A stretch of DNA of 64,000 nucleotides from Sphingobium sp. KCTC 72723 (GCF_014280435.1 NZ_CP060388.1:2170001-2234000), one strand, 5' to 3'. Numbered from the stretch's first letter, positions 33,779-42,630 are shown. Numbers and translations: made by a program. The notes: generated by a model not told the origin, from the letters alone.

Positions 33779-34663
33779 TCACCACAGCACGCCCTTGACC
33801 GGCTGAACCGGGGACGGTGCAGGGTCGCCGATGGACTGGAGCAGGTCGATTTCGATCGTGCGGCACATGGCGTTGAGCGACACGTCGTGAACGCTGTTGG
33901 CGAACGGATCGACCAGATCGTCACCGATGCGCAGGACGGCCAGGAACATGAGGCCCGCGACGGTCGAGCCAAGCGGCGTCGCCAGCCCCAGCGTTTCGAC
34001 CAGCCCGATTGGCAGCAGCACGCAGAACATGTGCGTGAACAGGGTCGGCAGGAAGCGATATTGATTGGGCAGCGGCGTGTTCTTGAGCCGCTCCATGCCG
34101 CCCTGCGCATTGGCGATGTCGACCAGCACGGCTTCCATCTGCGCCTGCTGGATCGTGTCGATCCACCCTTCGCGCCGGGCGATGTCGATCCGCCGCCCGG
34201 TGCTGTCGAGCAGGCCGTTGGCCGGGTTGGTGCGGGCCAGCGCATGTTGCTTGTCCCGTTCCAGCAGAAATCCGGTGACAGCGTCGTCGATCGGCAGGCG
34301 GCGCAACTGGCAGCGCAGCGCGTTGACATAGGCGATCTGGCGCTTGACGATTTCGCGCTTGATGTCGCGGGCGTCGGGATCCGGCAGGAAGTTGCGGGTG
34401 GCGCGCGCCAGGCTGCGCGAGGCGTTGATCATCGCGCCCCACAGCACGCGCCCTTCCCACCAGCGCTGATAGGCCGAATTGGAACGGAAGCCCAGAAACA
34501 GCGCCAGCGCCGAACCGAAGATGGTCAGCGGCAGCGATGGCGCCTTGAAGGGCAGCACATAATAAGTGATCGTGACGACGCAGTCCCACACGAACAGGGC
34601 CGTCAGCGGCCGCCACACTTCGGCAGCGATCTGGCGCAGGCTGGGGACGGGTTCGACGATCAT
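33779..34663 (-). CDS. Bestrophin family ion channel-like protein
   Basis: A 294-aa bestrophin/UPF0187 protein, homologous to KpBest-type pentameric channels. Marks: LPLTIFGSALALFLGFRSNSAYQRWWEGR near residues 45-71 (here cited in part), WGAMINASRSLAR, and the C-terminal PFANSVHDVSLNAMCRTIEIDL with the acidic Ca-site-like region. GGAGAAG before ATG 34663 sets the start; longer frames on this strand are spurious. Ion specificity is unknown. Confidence 0.9.
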   Translation of the reverse strand: MIVEPVPSLRQIAAEVWRPLTALFVWDCVVTITYYVLPFKAPSLPLTIFGSALALFLGFRSNSAYQRWWEGRVLWGAMINASRSLARATRNFLPDPDARDIKREIVKRQIAYVNALRCQLRRLPIDDAVTGFLLERDKQHALARTNPANGLLDSTGRRIDIARREGWIDTIQQAQMEAVLVDIANAQGGMERLKNTPLPNQYRFLPTLFTHMFCVLLPIGLVETLGLATPLGSTVAGLMFLAVLRIGDDLVDPFANSVHDVSLNAMCRTIEIDLLQSIGDPAPSPVQPVKGVLW

Positions 34664-34858
34664 GGGCTTCTCCGAAAGGTAACGACCCCGCCAACGCAGG
34701 CCCGGCGCAAAGGCTCCACCGATGCTATAGCGAAACGACCGGCGCGGCCATGACGCAACTTGTGCGCAGGGCGGGTCGGCAGGGTCGACCGGCTGCTGGA
34801 CATGCGCCACGCCGCGCGTAACGTGACCGGCGAGCGCGGCGGGCGAGGAGGCGGGCAT

Positions 34859-35458
34859 ATGGGCATGACACGGGCAGGTGCGGGAATCGTGGCGCTGGTC
34901 GCACTGGCGGGGCTGGTGGTGCAGTTTGCCGCGACGCTGGCGCAGACCGGATCGGTCGTGGAGACGGTGTGGACGCTGCTGCGCTTCTTTACCGTGCTGG
35001 CCAATATGCTGGTGGCGATGGCGTTTGGCGCAGTGGCGCTGGGCGGGGCGATCCGTCCGCGCCGGTTGGCGGGCGTGGTGCTGGCGATCCTGCTGGTCGG
35101 GATCGTCTATGGGCTGTTGTTGAACGGGCTGCTGGACCTGAGTGGTGGGGCGTTGCTGGCCGACACATTGCTGCACAAGGTGACGCCGGTGCTGGCGCCT
35201 TTGTGGTGGATCGGCTTTGCGCCACGCGGGCAGCTAGGCTGGCGCGACCCGTGGCGGTGGGCGCTGTTTCCCGCGCTCTATCTGCCCTATGCGTTGCTGC
35301 GCGGGGTGGCGGAGGGCCGCTATGCCTATCCGTTCATCAATGTGGCAAAGCTGGGCATCGGCCCGGTGCTGGTCAACGCCGCGCTGATTGCGGTGAGCTT
35401 CGTCGCGGCGGGCCATGCGCTGGTCTGGATCGACCGGCGCATGGCGCGGCGCGGTTAG
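34859..35458 (+). CDS. Pr6Pr family membrane protein
   Basis: A 199-aa protein with six membrane helices. The pattern LLRFFTVLANMLVAMAFG (RFFTxxxN) followed by LLHKVTPVLAPLWWIGF and ALYLPYALLRG matches the Pr6Pr (FAR-17a/AIG1-like) family. Function unknown; the eukaryotic relatives AIG1/ADTRP hydrolyse fatty-acid esters of hydroxy fatty acids. GAGGAGG sits 8 nt before ATG 34859, which I prefer to the upstream start at 34760. Its stop overlaps the convergent small gene by 4 bp. Confidence 0.8.
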   Translation: MGMTRAGAGIVALVALAGLVVQFAATLAQTGSVVETVWTLLRFFTVLANMLVAMAFGAVALGGAIRPRRLAGVVLAILLVGIVYGLLLNGLLDLSGGALLADTLLHKVTPVLAPLWWIGFAPRGQLGWRDPWRWALFPALYLPYALLRGVAEGRYAYPFINVAKLGIGPVLVNAALIAVSFVAAGHALVWIDRRMARRG

Positions 35459-35637
35459 CGCAATTTGGCGATGTTCAGGCCATCATCCTTGGCGCGGGCC
35501 TTGGTCGATTCCTCGGTCCGGGTCAGCGCCTTGGCAATGGATTTAAGGCCCATGCCCTTCTTGGCCAGCGTGTGCAGCTTCTGGATCTCATCCTGAGTCC
35601 AAGCTTGCTTGTGCCGTTCGAATTTTTCCTGCGCCAT
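35455..35637 (-). CDS. Small helical, Myb/HTH-like protein (60 aa)
   Basis: A basic 60-aa protein with the pattern AWTQDEIQKLHTLAKKGMG followed by KSIAKALTRTEESTKARA, which reads as a three-helix SANT/Myb-like or sigma-4-like DNA-binding fold. It may be a small nucleoid or regulatory protein. GGAAATG precedes ATG 35637; ATG 35640 is an alternative. It overlaps the Pr6Pr stop tail to tail. Confidence 0.72.
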   Translation of the reverse strand: MAQEKFERHKQAWTQDEIQKLHTLAKKGMGLKSIAKALTRTEESTKARAKDDGLNIAKLR

Positions 35638-35656
35638 CACATTTCCTTTGGAAAGA

Positions 35657-35699
35657 CCGCACCGGCCCGCTCCCGAACGGTTCAGGCCATGCCTGAACC
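35657..35699. repeat. Solo family A arm plus hairpin after purA
   Basis: CCGCACCGGCCCGC (35657-35670) followed by an 8-bp hairpin GGTTCAGG-CCATG-CCTGAACC (35679-35699). It lies just downstream of the purA stop on the minus strand and may protect or end that mRNA, although no U-tract follows. Confidence 0.45.
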
Positions 35700-35707
35700 C
35701 GACACAA

Positions 35708-36997
35708 TCAATCCGCGAACGGATCGCGGACCAGGATGGTGTCCTCGCGTTCCGGGCTGGTGGAGACGAGGGTGACGGGGCAGCCGATCAGTTCTTCGAT
35801 CCGGCGGATATATTTGATTGCCTGCGCCGGGAGTTCGGCCCAGCTGCGGGCGCCCGCCGTGGTTTCGTGCCAGCCTTCGATCGTTTCGTAGATCGGCTGT
35901 GCCTTGGCCTGATCCTGCGCATGGGCGGGCAGATAATCGTAGGTCTGGTCGCCGATCGTGTAGCCGACGCAGATGTTGAGCGTGTCGAACCCGTCCAGCA
36001 CGTCCAGCTTGGTCAGCGCGATGCCGGTGACGCCCGATACCGCGATCGATTGACGCACCAGCACCGCGTCGAACCAGCCGCAGCGGCGCTTGCGCCCGGT
36101 GACGGTGCCAAATTCATGGCCGCGCTCGCCCAGCCGCTGGCCGGTGGCATCCTCCAGTTCGGTGGGGAACGGGCCGGAGCCGACGCGGGTGGTGTAAGCC
36201 TTGACGATGCCCAGCACGAAGCCCGCCGCATTGGGACCAAGGCCGGTGCCGCTGGCCGCCGTGCCAGCGACGGTGTTGGAGGAGGTGACGAAGGGATAGG
36301 TGCCATGGTCGATGTCGAGCAGGGTGCCCTGCGCCCCTTCGAACAAAATGCGCTTGCCCGCTGCCTTGGCGCGGTTGAGCGTCAGCCAGACCGGCTTGAC
36401 GAAGGGCAGGATGAAACTGGCGATTTCGGTGAGTTCCGCCATCAGCGCGGCGCGGTCGATCGGCGGTTCGCCGAAACCGGCGCGCAAGGCGTCGTGATGG
36501 GCGGTCAGGCGGTCGATCTGAAGGTCGAGATCGTCGAGGTGGAACAGGTCGCACACGCGGATGGCGCGGCGGCCGACCTTATCCTCATAGGCCGGGCCGA
36601 TGCCGCGCCGGGTGGTGCCGATCTTGCCCGCGCCGCTTGCATCTTCGCGCAGGCCGTCGAGGTCGCGGTGGAAGGGCAGGATGAGCGGGCAGGTTTCGGC
36701 GATCTGGAGATTGTCGGGGGTGATCGACACGCCCTGCCCTGTCAGCTTGGCCACTTCGTCGCGGAAATGCCACGGGTCCAGCACCACGCCATTGCCAATG
36801 ACCGACAATGTGCCACGCACGATGCCTGAGGGAAGCAGCGAGAGTTTATAGACTTTTTCGCCGACGACGAGGGTGTGGCCGGCATTGTGGCCGCCCTGGA
36901 AGCGGGCGACGACATCGGCCCGTTCGGACAGCCAGTCGACGATCTTGCCCTTGCCTTCGTCGCCCCACTGAGCGCCGATCACGGTAACATTTGCCAT
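35708..36997 (-). CDS. purA: Adenylosuccinate synthetase
   Basis: Joins IMP and aspartate with GTP in the first AMP-specific step. Starts [20 protein letters not shown] (GTP P-loop), with [49 protein letters not shown] and [14 protein letters not shown]. Length 429 aa from ATG 36997. It lies downstream of hisZ, a gene pair common in sphingomonads, but 351 bp separate them, so it probably has its own promoter. Confidence 0.97.
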   Translation of the reverse strand: MANVTVIGAQWGDEGKGKIVDWLSERADVVARFQGGHNAGHTLVVGEKVYKLSLLPSGIVRGTLSVIGNGVVLDPWHFRDEVAKLTGQGVSITPDNLQIAETCPLILPFHRDLDGLREDASGAGKIGTTRRGIGPAYEDKVGRRAIRVCDLFHLDDLDLQIDRLTAHHDALRAGFGEPPIDRAALMAELTEIASFILPFVKPVWLTLNRAKAAGKRILFEGAQGTLLDIDHGTYPFVTSSNTVAGTAASGTGLGPNAAGFVLGIVKAYTTRVGSGPFPTELEDATGQRLGERGHEFGTVTGRKRRCGWFDAVLVRQSIAVSGVTGIALTKLDVLDGFDTLNICVGYTIGDQTYDYLPAHAQDQAKAQPIYETIEGWHETTAGARSWAELPAQAIKYIRRIEELIGCPVTLVSTSPEREDTILVRDPFAD

Positions 36998-37348
36998 GGA
37001 TATAGTCCTTCGCCCCGCCGCGCGAACCGGACATGCCCTTCGACGGGACTCGACATGCCGGCGGGATAGGGTGGACACGGTGCGCCCTGTGCGAGCGGCG
37101 GTTAGCCGGGCGGGACCGGCGCGTCAAGACATGGTGGGCGCGGTAACATGGACAGCAAGATGGACATAGAGTCGCGATTTGCGCGCGTGAGGGGGCAAAA
37201 TCCTATTTTTTGCGACAGTGGACCCTGCGCAAAATTCCAGAATAGCTGTTTTATATCAATATGTTATTCGATTATCGCGCGGACATGGCTTTTGGCCGCG
37301 ACGGGCCACTGTAACGCGCGTTGTAGTTTTTCGTGCAAAAAGCGCGGT
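36998..37348. other. 351-bp intergenic region between hisZ and purA
   Basis: No gene can be supported: the plus-strand frame running from 37148 is the antisense of hisZ. The stretch 37195-37290 is markedly richer in A+T than its surroundings (TTTTATATCAATATGTTATT) and is the likely site of the purA promoter on the minus strand. No purine riboswitch or clear repressor box is seen. Confidence 0.5.
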
Positions 37349-38479
37349 TCAGTAGGCGCGCGGTTCGTCGCCGTCGAGCCAGTGGGTGCAGCGTTGGGCG
37401 ACGCCATCTTCCCCTGCCCCAAGCGCCGCGACGGTGTGCCAGCCTTCGGCGCGCAGCATGGCGGCGCGGGCGGGGTCGGCGGTCAGTGGCACGAACAGGC
37501 GGCGGGGGGTTTCCGCGCCGAAGCCTGCGTCGATCAGCGGGTCGGGATAGAGCGAGAAGCCCATGGCCGGTTCGTCCTGCCCGTCGGCGCGGCGAATGGC
37601 ATAGCTGCCGCCGCGCCCGATTTCGCCGATGAACCCTTCGGCAAAGATCGAGAAGCCGAACCAGTTCTGATATTCGAAACCATGCCGTTCGGTGGGGTCG
37701 AGCGTCAGGGTGATGTCCCAGCCGATCGGCTTTGCGATGGCGCGCAGGCCCGCGATGCGGCTGTCGATCGCGCCGCCAAGCTGGGCGTTGAAGGCTTCGA
37801 GCCGGTCCATCGCGGCGTGAAAAGGCCCGGTCGCTTCGATCAGGGGGAGATAAGCCGCCGCTTGCGGGCCGAGGGCGACGAGCGCGCCGGCATCCTTGGC
37901 GTCCAGTTCGGTGCGGACGGATTCGACCTCATGTGACGCCAGCGGCAACGGCCCGGCGGCGAGCATGTCGATCAGGTCGGGCAGCGTGAAGTCGATGGTG
38001 AGACCCGTGACGCCCGCTGCCTGCAACGCTTCGATCGCGACATTGACTATTTCGACCGCCGCGGCGACGCTGTCCGTGCCGATCAGTTCGGCCCCGACCT
38101 GCAATTTTTCGCGTTCGGGGCGCAGCTGGTTGGCTTTCAGGCGAATCACTGGCCCGGCATAGGAGAGGCGCAGGGGGCGCGGGGCGGCGGCAAGGCGGGT
38201 GGCGGCGATGCGCCCGACCTGCGCCGTCATGTCCGGGCGCAGCGCCAGGCTGCGTTGCGAGACGGGATCGACGGCGCGGACCAGATCCTGCGCGCGCATG
38301 GATTTGAGGCGCTGGGTCAGCGTATCCTCAAACTCCGCGAGCGGGGGCATGACTCGTTCATAACCATGCGTCGCCACCGTATCAAGGACGCGGCGCGCAA
38401 GCCGGGCGGAGGCTTCGGCCTGCGGCGGCAGGCGGTCGGACAATCCTTCGGGAAGAAGGCCGGGCGGGATCATGGTCAT
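37349..38479 (-). CDS. hisZ: ATP phosphoribosyltransferase regulatory subunit HisZ
   Basis: A histidyl-tRNA-synthetase paralogue that activates the short form of HisG in histidine synthesis. The class II synthetase-like core shows LPEGLSDRLPPQAEASARL, LVRAVDPVSQRSLALRPDMTAQ (motif 2 region), REKLQVGAELIG, and GRGGSYAIR near the end. Length 376 aa. hisG is not in the window. It starts 4 bp after the stop of the DUF559 gene on the same strand. Confidence 0.9.
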   Translation of the reverse strand: MTMIPPGLLPEGLSDRLPPQAEASARLARRVLDTVATHGYERVMPPLAEFEDTLTQRLKSMRAQDLVRAVDPVSQRSLALRPDMTAQVGRIAATRLAAAPRPLRLSYAGPVIRLKANQLRPEREKLQVGAELIGTDSVAAAVEIVNVAIEALQAAGVTGLTIDFTLPDLIDMLAAGPLPLASHEVESVRTELDAKDAGALVALGPQAAAYLPLIEATGPFHAAMDRLEAFNAQLGGAIDSRIAGLRAIAKPIGWDITLTLDPTERHGFEYQNWFGFSIFAEGFIGEIGRGGSYAIRRADGQDEPAMGFSLYPDPLIDAGFGAETPRRLFVPLTADPARAAMLRAEGWHTVAALGAGEDGVAQRCTHWLDGDEPRAY

Positions 38480-38482
38480 CCT

Positions 38483-38866
38483 TTACTCCCTCTCCCCTTG
38501 GGGAGAGGGCTGGGGAGAGGGGGAAACGCGCAATGCTTCGGCAATCACGCTCAGCACGCCCTCCACATTCCCCGTCACATCATGATTGGCAAAACGGATC
38601 ACGCGATACCCCAGCGATTCCAGAAACTCGGTTCGCCGGGCGTCATAGCGATCTTTGGCGGAATGTGTATCCCCATCGACTTCGATGATGAGGCGCGCGG
38701 CCTTTGCGGCGAAATCGACGATGTAAGGCGCGACGATCGTCTGGCGCGTCAATTGCCGGTTTTCGAAGCGGTTGGCGCGCAGCGCGAGCCAGAGTTTCTG
38801 TTCGGCGGGGGTGGGGTTGGCGCGCATATGTTTGGCGCGCTGTTTGAGCGTTGGGTCTAGCCGCAT
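38483..38866 (-). CDS. DUF559 endonuclease-like protein within an inverted-repeat cassette
   Basis: A 127-aa protein of the DUF559/Vsr-like PD-(D/E)XK nuclease group. Visible: RANPTPAEQKLWLALRANRF, the core strand VDFAAKAARLIIEVDGDTH with the acidic pair, and FLESLGYRVIRFANHDVT. The last 12 residues (PSPQPSPQGERE) are encoded by an inverted repeat, and its Shine-Dalgarno (GAGGGGGAG) comes from the opposite copy 8 bp upstream. It interrupts the serA-hisZ interval. The usual cellular role of DUF559 proteins is unknown; this setting suggests repeat-linked mobility. Confidence 0.85.
   Translation of the reverse strand: MRLDPTLKQRAKHMRANPTPAEQKLWLALRANRFENRQLTRQTIVAPYIVDFAAKAARLIIEVDGDTHSAKDRYDARRTEFLESLGYRVIRFANHDVTGNVEGVLSVIAEALRVSPSPQPSPQGERE
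38488..38523 (+). repeat. Left inverted repeat of the DUF559 cassette (family C)
   Basis: CCCTCTCCCCTTGGGGAGAGGG hairpin (38488-38509) followed by CTGGGGAGAGGGGG. It encodes the C-terminal tail of DUF559 and lies next to the hisZ start. CTTTAC at 38481-38486 lies directly outside it. Confidence 0.8.
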
Positions 38867-38873
38867 GGTTGCT

Positions 38874-38909
38874 CCCCCTCTCCCAACCCTCTCCCCAGTG
38901 GGGAGAGGG
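38874..38909 (-). repeat. Right inverted repeat of the DUF559 cassette (family C)
   Basis: The reverse complement of this 36-bp stretch matches the left repeat at nearly every position: pyrimidine box CCCCCTCTCCC, then hairpin CCCTCTCCCC-AGT-GGGGAGAGGG minus the closing pairs. CTTTAC at 38910-38915, just outside, repeats the hexamer found outside the left copy, in the same orientation. Confidence 0.8.
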
Positions 38910-38919
38910 CTTTACAGGC

Positions 38920-40500
38920 TTACGCGAAGCGGAGCAGTTTCACCGTCTTCACGCCGGTCAGGTTGCAGATTTCCCAGCGGAGCGGTTCGGTGACGGTGCC
39001 GTCGACGGAGAGGAGGAGGACCGCTTCGCCGCCCTGGTTGCGGCGGCCAAGGTGGAAGGTGCCGACATTGACGTCGGCTTCGCCCAGCGTGGACCCCAGG
39101 CGACCGATGAAGCCGGGCGCGTCCTGGTTGACGATGTAGAGCATGGTGCCGTCCAGATCGGCCTCCACCTTGATGCCGAACAGTTCGACAAGGCGCGGGC
39201 TGGCCGCGCCGAACAGCGTGCCTGCGACCGATTTGTCGCCATTTTCGGTGGTGACGGTGACGCGCACCAGCGTCTGGTAATCGCCTTCGCGGTCGTGGCG
39301 CACTTCGCGCACGTCGAGGCCGCGTTCCTTGGCGAGGAAGGGGGCGTTGACCATGTTCACCGTGTCCGAATAGACGCGCATCAGGCCCGCCAGAACGGCA
39401 GCGGTGATGGGCTTCTGGTTCAGTTCGGCGGCATGGCCTTCGACTTCGACGGCTACGCCGGTGATCGCGTCGCCTTCAAGCTGGCCGATCAGGCTGCCGA
39501 GCTTTTCGGCGATCGCCATATAGGGCTTGAGCTTGGGGGCTTCTTCGGCGGACAGGCTGGGGACGTTGAGCGCATTGGTGATGCCGCCGTCGAGCAGATA
39601 GTCGGACAGCTGGTCGGCGACCTGGAGCGCGACATTGACCTGCGCTTCGTCGGTCGATGCGCCCAGATGCGGGGTGCAGATGAAGTTGGGAGTGCCGAAC
39701 AGCGGCGAATCCTTGGCCGGTTCGGTCTGGAACACGTCGAGCGCGGCGCCCGCCACCTGGCCCGAATCGAGCGCGTCCTTGAGCGCGGCTTCGTCGATCA
39801 GGCCGCCACGCGCACAGTTGACGATGCGCACGCCTTTCTTGGTCTTGGCCAGATTTTCGCGGCTGAGGATATTGCGGGTCTGGTCGGTCAGCGGCGTGTG
39901 CAGCGTGATGAAGTCGGCCTTGGCCAGCAGCGTGTCGAGATCCGCCTTTTCCACGCCCATTTCGATGGCGCGTTCGGGGGTCAGGAAGGGGTCGAACGCG
40001 ACGACCTTCATCTTGAGGCCCAGCGCGCGGCTGGCGACGATGGAGCCGATATTGCCCGCGCCGATCAGGCCCAGCGTCTTGCCAGTGACTTCCACGCCCA
40101 TGAAGCCGTTTTTGGGCCACAGACCCTGCTGGGTTTCGGCATTCGCCTGCGGAATTTGGCGCGCGAGGGCGAACATCAAGGCGATGGCATGTTCGGCGGT
40201 GGTGATGGAGTTGCCGAACGGGGTGTTCATGACGATCACGCCCTTGGCCGAGGCATAGGGGATGTCGACATTATCGACGCCGATGCCCGCGCGACCAATG
40301 ACCTTGAGGTTGGTGGCGGCGTCGAGGATCGCCTTGGTCACCTTGGTCGAGGAACGGATGGCCAGGCCGTCATAGTCGCCGATGATGGCGATCAGTTCTT
40401 CGGGGGTCTTGCCGGTGACGACGTCGACTTCGACGCCGCGTTCACGGAAGATCGCAGCGGCGCGGGGGTCCATTTTGTCGCTGATAAGAACTTTTGGCAT
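38920..40500 (-). CDS. serA: D-3-phosphoglycerate dehydrogenase
   Basis: Commits 3-phosphoglycerate to serine synthesis. The long form (526 aa): catalytic and NAD domains with GLIGAGNIGSIVASRALGLK, the active-site segments RIVNCARGGLIDEAAL and CTPHLGAST, followed by an intervening domain and a C-terminal ACT domain (MLYIVNQDAPGFIGRLGSTL) that usually binds serine for feedback. It lies downstream of serC. ATG 40500 is preferred; an in-frame ATG at 40530 would add ten residues. A perfect hairpin covers the ribosome-binding region. Confidence 0.96.
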   Translation of the reverse strand: MPKVLISDKMDPRAAAIFRERGVEVDVVTGKTPEELIAIIGDYDGLAIRSSTKVTKAILDAATNLKVIGRAGIGVDNVDIPYASAKGVIVMNTPFGNSITTAEHAIALMFALARQIPQANAETQQGLWPKNGFMGVEVTGKTLGLIGAGNIGSIVASRALGLKMKVVAFDPFLTPERAIEMGVEKADLDTLLAKADFITLHTPLTDQTRNILSRENLAKTKKGVRIVNCARGGLIDEAALKDALDSGQVAGAALDVFQTEPAKDSPLFGTPNFICTPHLGASTDEAQVNVALQVADQLSDYLLDGGITNALNVPSLSAEEAPKLKPYMAIAEKLGSLIGQLEGDAITGVAVEVEGHAAELNQKPITAAVLAGLMRVYSDTVNMVNAPFLAKERGLDVREVRHDREGDYQTLVRVTVTTENGDKSVAGTLFGAASPRLVELFGIKVEADLDGTMLYIVNQDAPGFIGRLGSTLGEADVNVGTFHLGRRNQGGEAVLLLSVDGTVTEPLRWEICNLTGVKTVKLLRFA

Positions 40501-40530
40501 GACGAATTGCCTTTCTGTGCAATTCGTCAT
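40499..40530 (-). promoter_or_regulatory. Perfect 12-bp hairpin over the serA ribosome-binding site
   Basis: ATGACGAATTGC (plus-strand 40499-40510) and GCAATTCGTCAT (40519-40530) are exact inverted copies with an 8-nt loop. In the mRNA the loop exposes AGAAAG of the Shine-Dalgarno, while the stem takes in two bases of the serA start codon. It could modulate serA translation. Confidence 0.6.
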
Positions 40531-40606
40531 CCTGACGCAGGTCAGGATCTCAGGAGGCTATGCTTGTGCCTGGAGGCCTGAGATCCCAGCCTTCGCTGGG
40601 ATGACG
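40525..40606. repeat. Palindromic repeat between serC and serA, CGTCATCC family
   Basis: Ends CGTCATCC (40525-40532) and GGATGACG (40599-40606); inner arms AGGATCTCAGG and CCTGAGATCCC; the right half has the small hairpin CCCAGCCTTCGCTGGG. Related to the element at 33625. It lies within the probable serC-serA transcript. Confidence 0.75.
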
Positions 40607-40627
40607 GGTAGTGATGGGGAAGAAAGT

Positions 40628-41788
40628 TCAGGCGGCCTTCACGGTCGCATAGGCCCAGTCGAGCCAGGGGCCGAGCGCTTCGATATCGGCGGTGTCGACG
40701 GTCGCGCCGCACCAGATGCGCAGGCCAGCAGGGGCATCGCGATAGCCCGCGATGTCGAGCGCCGCGCCTTCCTTTTCGAGCAGGGCGGCGAACGCCTTGA
40801 TAAAGGCTTCATCGGCACCCGCGACGGTCAGGCAGACGCTGGTTTTCGAGCGGGTGGCTTCATCGACCGCGAGATGGCCGAGCCAGTCGCGGTCGGCGAC
40901 GATCTTGTCGAGCGCGGCGGCGTTGGCGTCCGAACGGGCGATGAGGCCTGCCGCGCCGCCGATCGACTTGCCCCATTCCAGCGCGAAGATGGCGTCTTCG
41001 ACCGCCAGCATGGAGGGGGTGTTGATCGTTTCGCCCTTGAACACGCCTTCGGCCAGCTTGCCCTTCGACACCAGGCGGAAAACCTTGGGCAGGGGCCAGG
41101 CGGGGGTGTAGGTTTCGAGGCGCTCGACCGCGCGGGGACCAAGGATCAGCACGCCATGGCCGCCCTCGCCGCCCAGCACCTTCTGCCAGGAGAAGGTGGC
41201 GACGTCGATCTTCGCCCAGTCGATGTCATAGGCGAACACCGCGCTGGTCGCGTCGGCGAAGGTCAGGCCTTCGCGATCCGCCGGGATGAAATCGGCGTTG
41301 GGGACGCGCACGCCCGACGTGGTGCCGTTCCAGGTGAACAGCACGTCGTTGCTGAAATCGACGGTGGTGAGGTCGGGCAACTGGCCATAGTCGGCGCGGA
41401 TGACGGTGGGGTCGAGCTTCAACTGCTTGGCCGCGTCGGTCACCCAGCCTTCGCCGAAGCTTTCCCAGGCGATCGTGGTGACGGGGCGCGCGCCCAGCAT
41501 CGTCCACATCGCCATTTCGAACGCGCCGGTGTCGGAACCCGGCACGATGCCGATGCGGTGGGTGTCGGGCAGGTTCAGCAATTCGCGCATCAGGTCGATG
41601 CTGTACTGAAGGCGAGTCTTGCCGATCTTGGAACGGTGCGAGCGGCCGAGCGAGTCGGTGGCAAGCGCAGCAGCGCTCCAGCCGGGAGGCTTGGCGCAGG
41701 GACCGGACGAGAAAAAGGGACGGGCCGGAAGAGTTGCGGGCTTTACGGCAGGCGCAACGGTGGCATCAACGGCAGTCAAATCAGTCAT
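40628..41788 (-). CDS. serC: Phosphoserine aminotransferase
   Basis: Converts 3-phosphohydroxypyruvate to phosphoserine with PLP. The alphaproteobacterial type: [14 protein letters not shown] at the N-terminus, [20 protein letters not shown], the PLP-lysine segment [20 protein letters not shown], and [18 protein letters not shown]. Length 386 aa; AGGAGAAG precedes ATG 41788. It is upstream of serA on the same strand, forming a serine operon interrupted by a repeat. Confidence 0.95.
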   Translation of the reverse strand: MTDLTAVDATVAPAVKPATLPARPFFSSGPCAKPPGWSAAALATDSLGRSHRSKIGKTRLQYSIDLMRELLNLPDTHRIGIVPGSDTGAFEMAMWTMLGARPVTTIAWESFGEGWVTDAAKQLKLDPTVIRADYGQLPDLTTVDFSNDVLFTWNGTTSGVRVPNADFIPADREGLTFADATSAVFAYDIDWAKIDVATFSWQKVLGGEGGHGVLILGPRAVERLETYTPAWPLPKVFRLVSKGKLAEGVFKGETINTPSMLAVEDAIFALEWGKSIGGAAGLIARSDANAAALDKIVADRDWLGHLAVDEATRSKTSVCLTVAGADEAFIKAFAALLEKEGAALDIAGYRDAPAGLRIWCGATVDTADIEALGPWLDWAYATVKAA

Positions 41789-41831
41789 GTAGCTTCTCCT
41801 TACAGAGAGCAGCGCGGCGTTGGGACCGCGT

Positions 41832-41871
41832 GGCCCGCTGGCTCCACTAAAGCGTTCAGCGGGCCTGTCAA
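41832..41871 (-). promoter_or_regulatory. serC upstream region: TTGACA and a 9-bp inverted repeat
   Basis: On the minus strand TTGACA (41871-41866) is followed at once by GGCCCGCTG (41865-41857), a 16-nt loop, and CAGCGGGCC (41840-41832). TTGACA may be a -35 element, making the palindrome an operator over the promoter; or the palindrome is a leader hairpin, since alphaproteobacterial serC leaders are known to contain structured RNA. Confidence 0.45.
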
Positions 41872-41961
41872 GGATGTTGCGAAAATGGGACGAGCCGTTG
41901 CCGCTGTTAACCATGCGCAAGATTTGCCCTGTTAGGATGCGTCCCCTTGGCAAAGCGGGCG

Positions 41962-42627
41962 ATGGACATGGTGATGTTTCGCAGCGTGGCGATGGCCGCG
42001 TTGATGGCGATGATGGTGAGTGCGTGCGCCGGCGACCTGGTGCCACGCGGACGGGTGGCGCGCGCGTCGAAGCCGGTGCGGGCTGCGCCCATTCCCACCG
42101 TCGATACGCGGCAATGTTTCGCGAAATTGCAGGCGCAATCGGTCGCCTTCACCCCCCTGCCCGACCGGACGTTCGGTGGCGGGTGCAGCGCGCTGAACAG
42201 CGTGAAGCTGCTCGACATCGGCGTGCCAGCGACCAATTTGGGGGCGATGACCTGCACATTGGCGGCGAATTTCGCGGCCTGGGCGCGCTATGGCGTGCAG
42301 CCTGCGGCGCGGGCGGTGCTGGGCGCGGAAATCGTGCGGATCGACACGTTCGGCACCTATAATTGCCGCCCGATCGCAGGCAGCGCGAAATTGTCCGAAC
42401 ATGCCCATAGCAATGCGATCGACATTGCCGCCTTCGTACTGGACGACGGGCGCAGGATTACGGTGGAACAGGGGTGGAGCGGCGACCGCAAGACGCAGCA
42501 ATTCCTGAAAATCGTCCATGCCAGCGCGTGCAAGCGGTTCAACACCGTACTTAGCCCCGATTATAATGCGGCGCACCGCGACCATCTGCATTTCGACATG
42601 GGCGGCAAGGGGGGATTTTGTCGGTGA
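41962..42627 (+). CDS. Extensin-like family protein, putative lipoprotein peptidase
   Basis: A 221-aa extensin-C-terminus-like protein. The N-terminus ends in a lipobox-like MMVSACAGD, so it is probably a lipoprotein. The domain contains [18 protein letters not shown], then [14 protein letters not shown] and HRDHLHFDM, which resemble the zinc-binding H-x6-D and HxH of LAS-type peptidases (VanY/MepA group). A murein-related role is likely. The longest frame begins at TTG 41947; ATG 41962, 41968 and 41974 are alternatives. Confidence 0.85.
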   Translation: MDMVMFRSVAMAALMAMMVSACAGDLVPRGRVARASKPVRAAPIPTVDTRQCFAKLQAQSVAFTPLPDRTFGGGCSALNSVKLLDIGVPATNLGAMTCTLAANFAAWARYGVQPAARAVLGAEIVRIDTFGTYNCRPIAGSAKLSEHAHSNAIDIAAFVLDDGRRITVEQGWSGDRKTQQFLKIVHASACKRFNTVLSPDYNAAHRDHLHFDMGGKGGFCR

Positions 42628-42630
42628 GGG

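Noticed and set aside
37148..37936. Plus-strand frame covering the purA-hisZ gap and part of hisZ
   Set aside because: Most of it is antisense to hisZ and the 5' part has no ribosome site or coding pattern; treated as intergenic.
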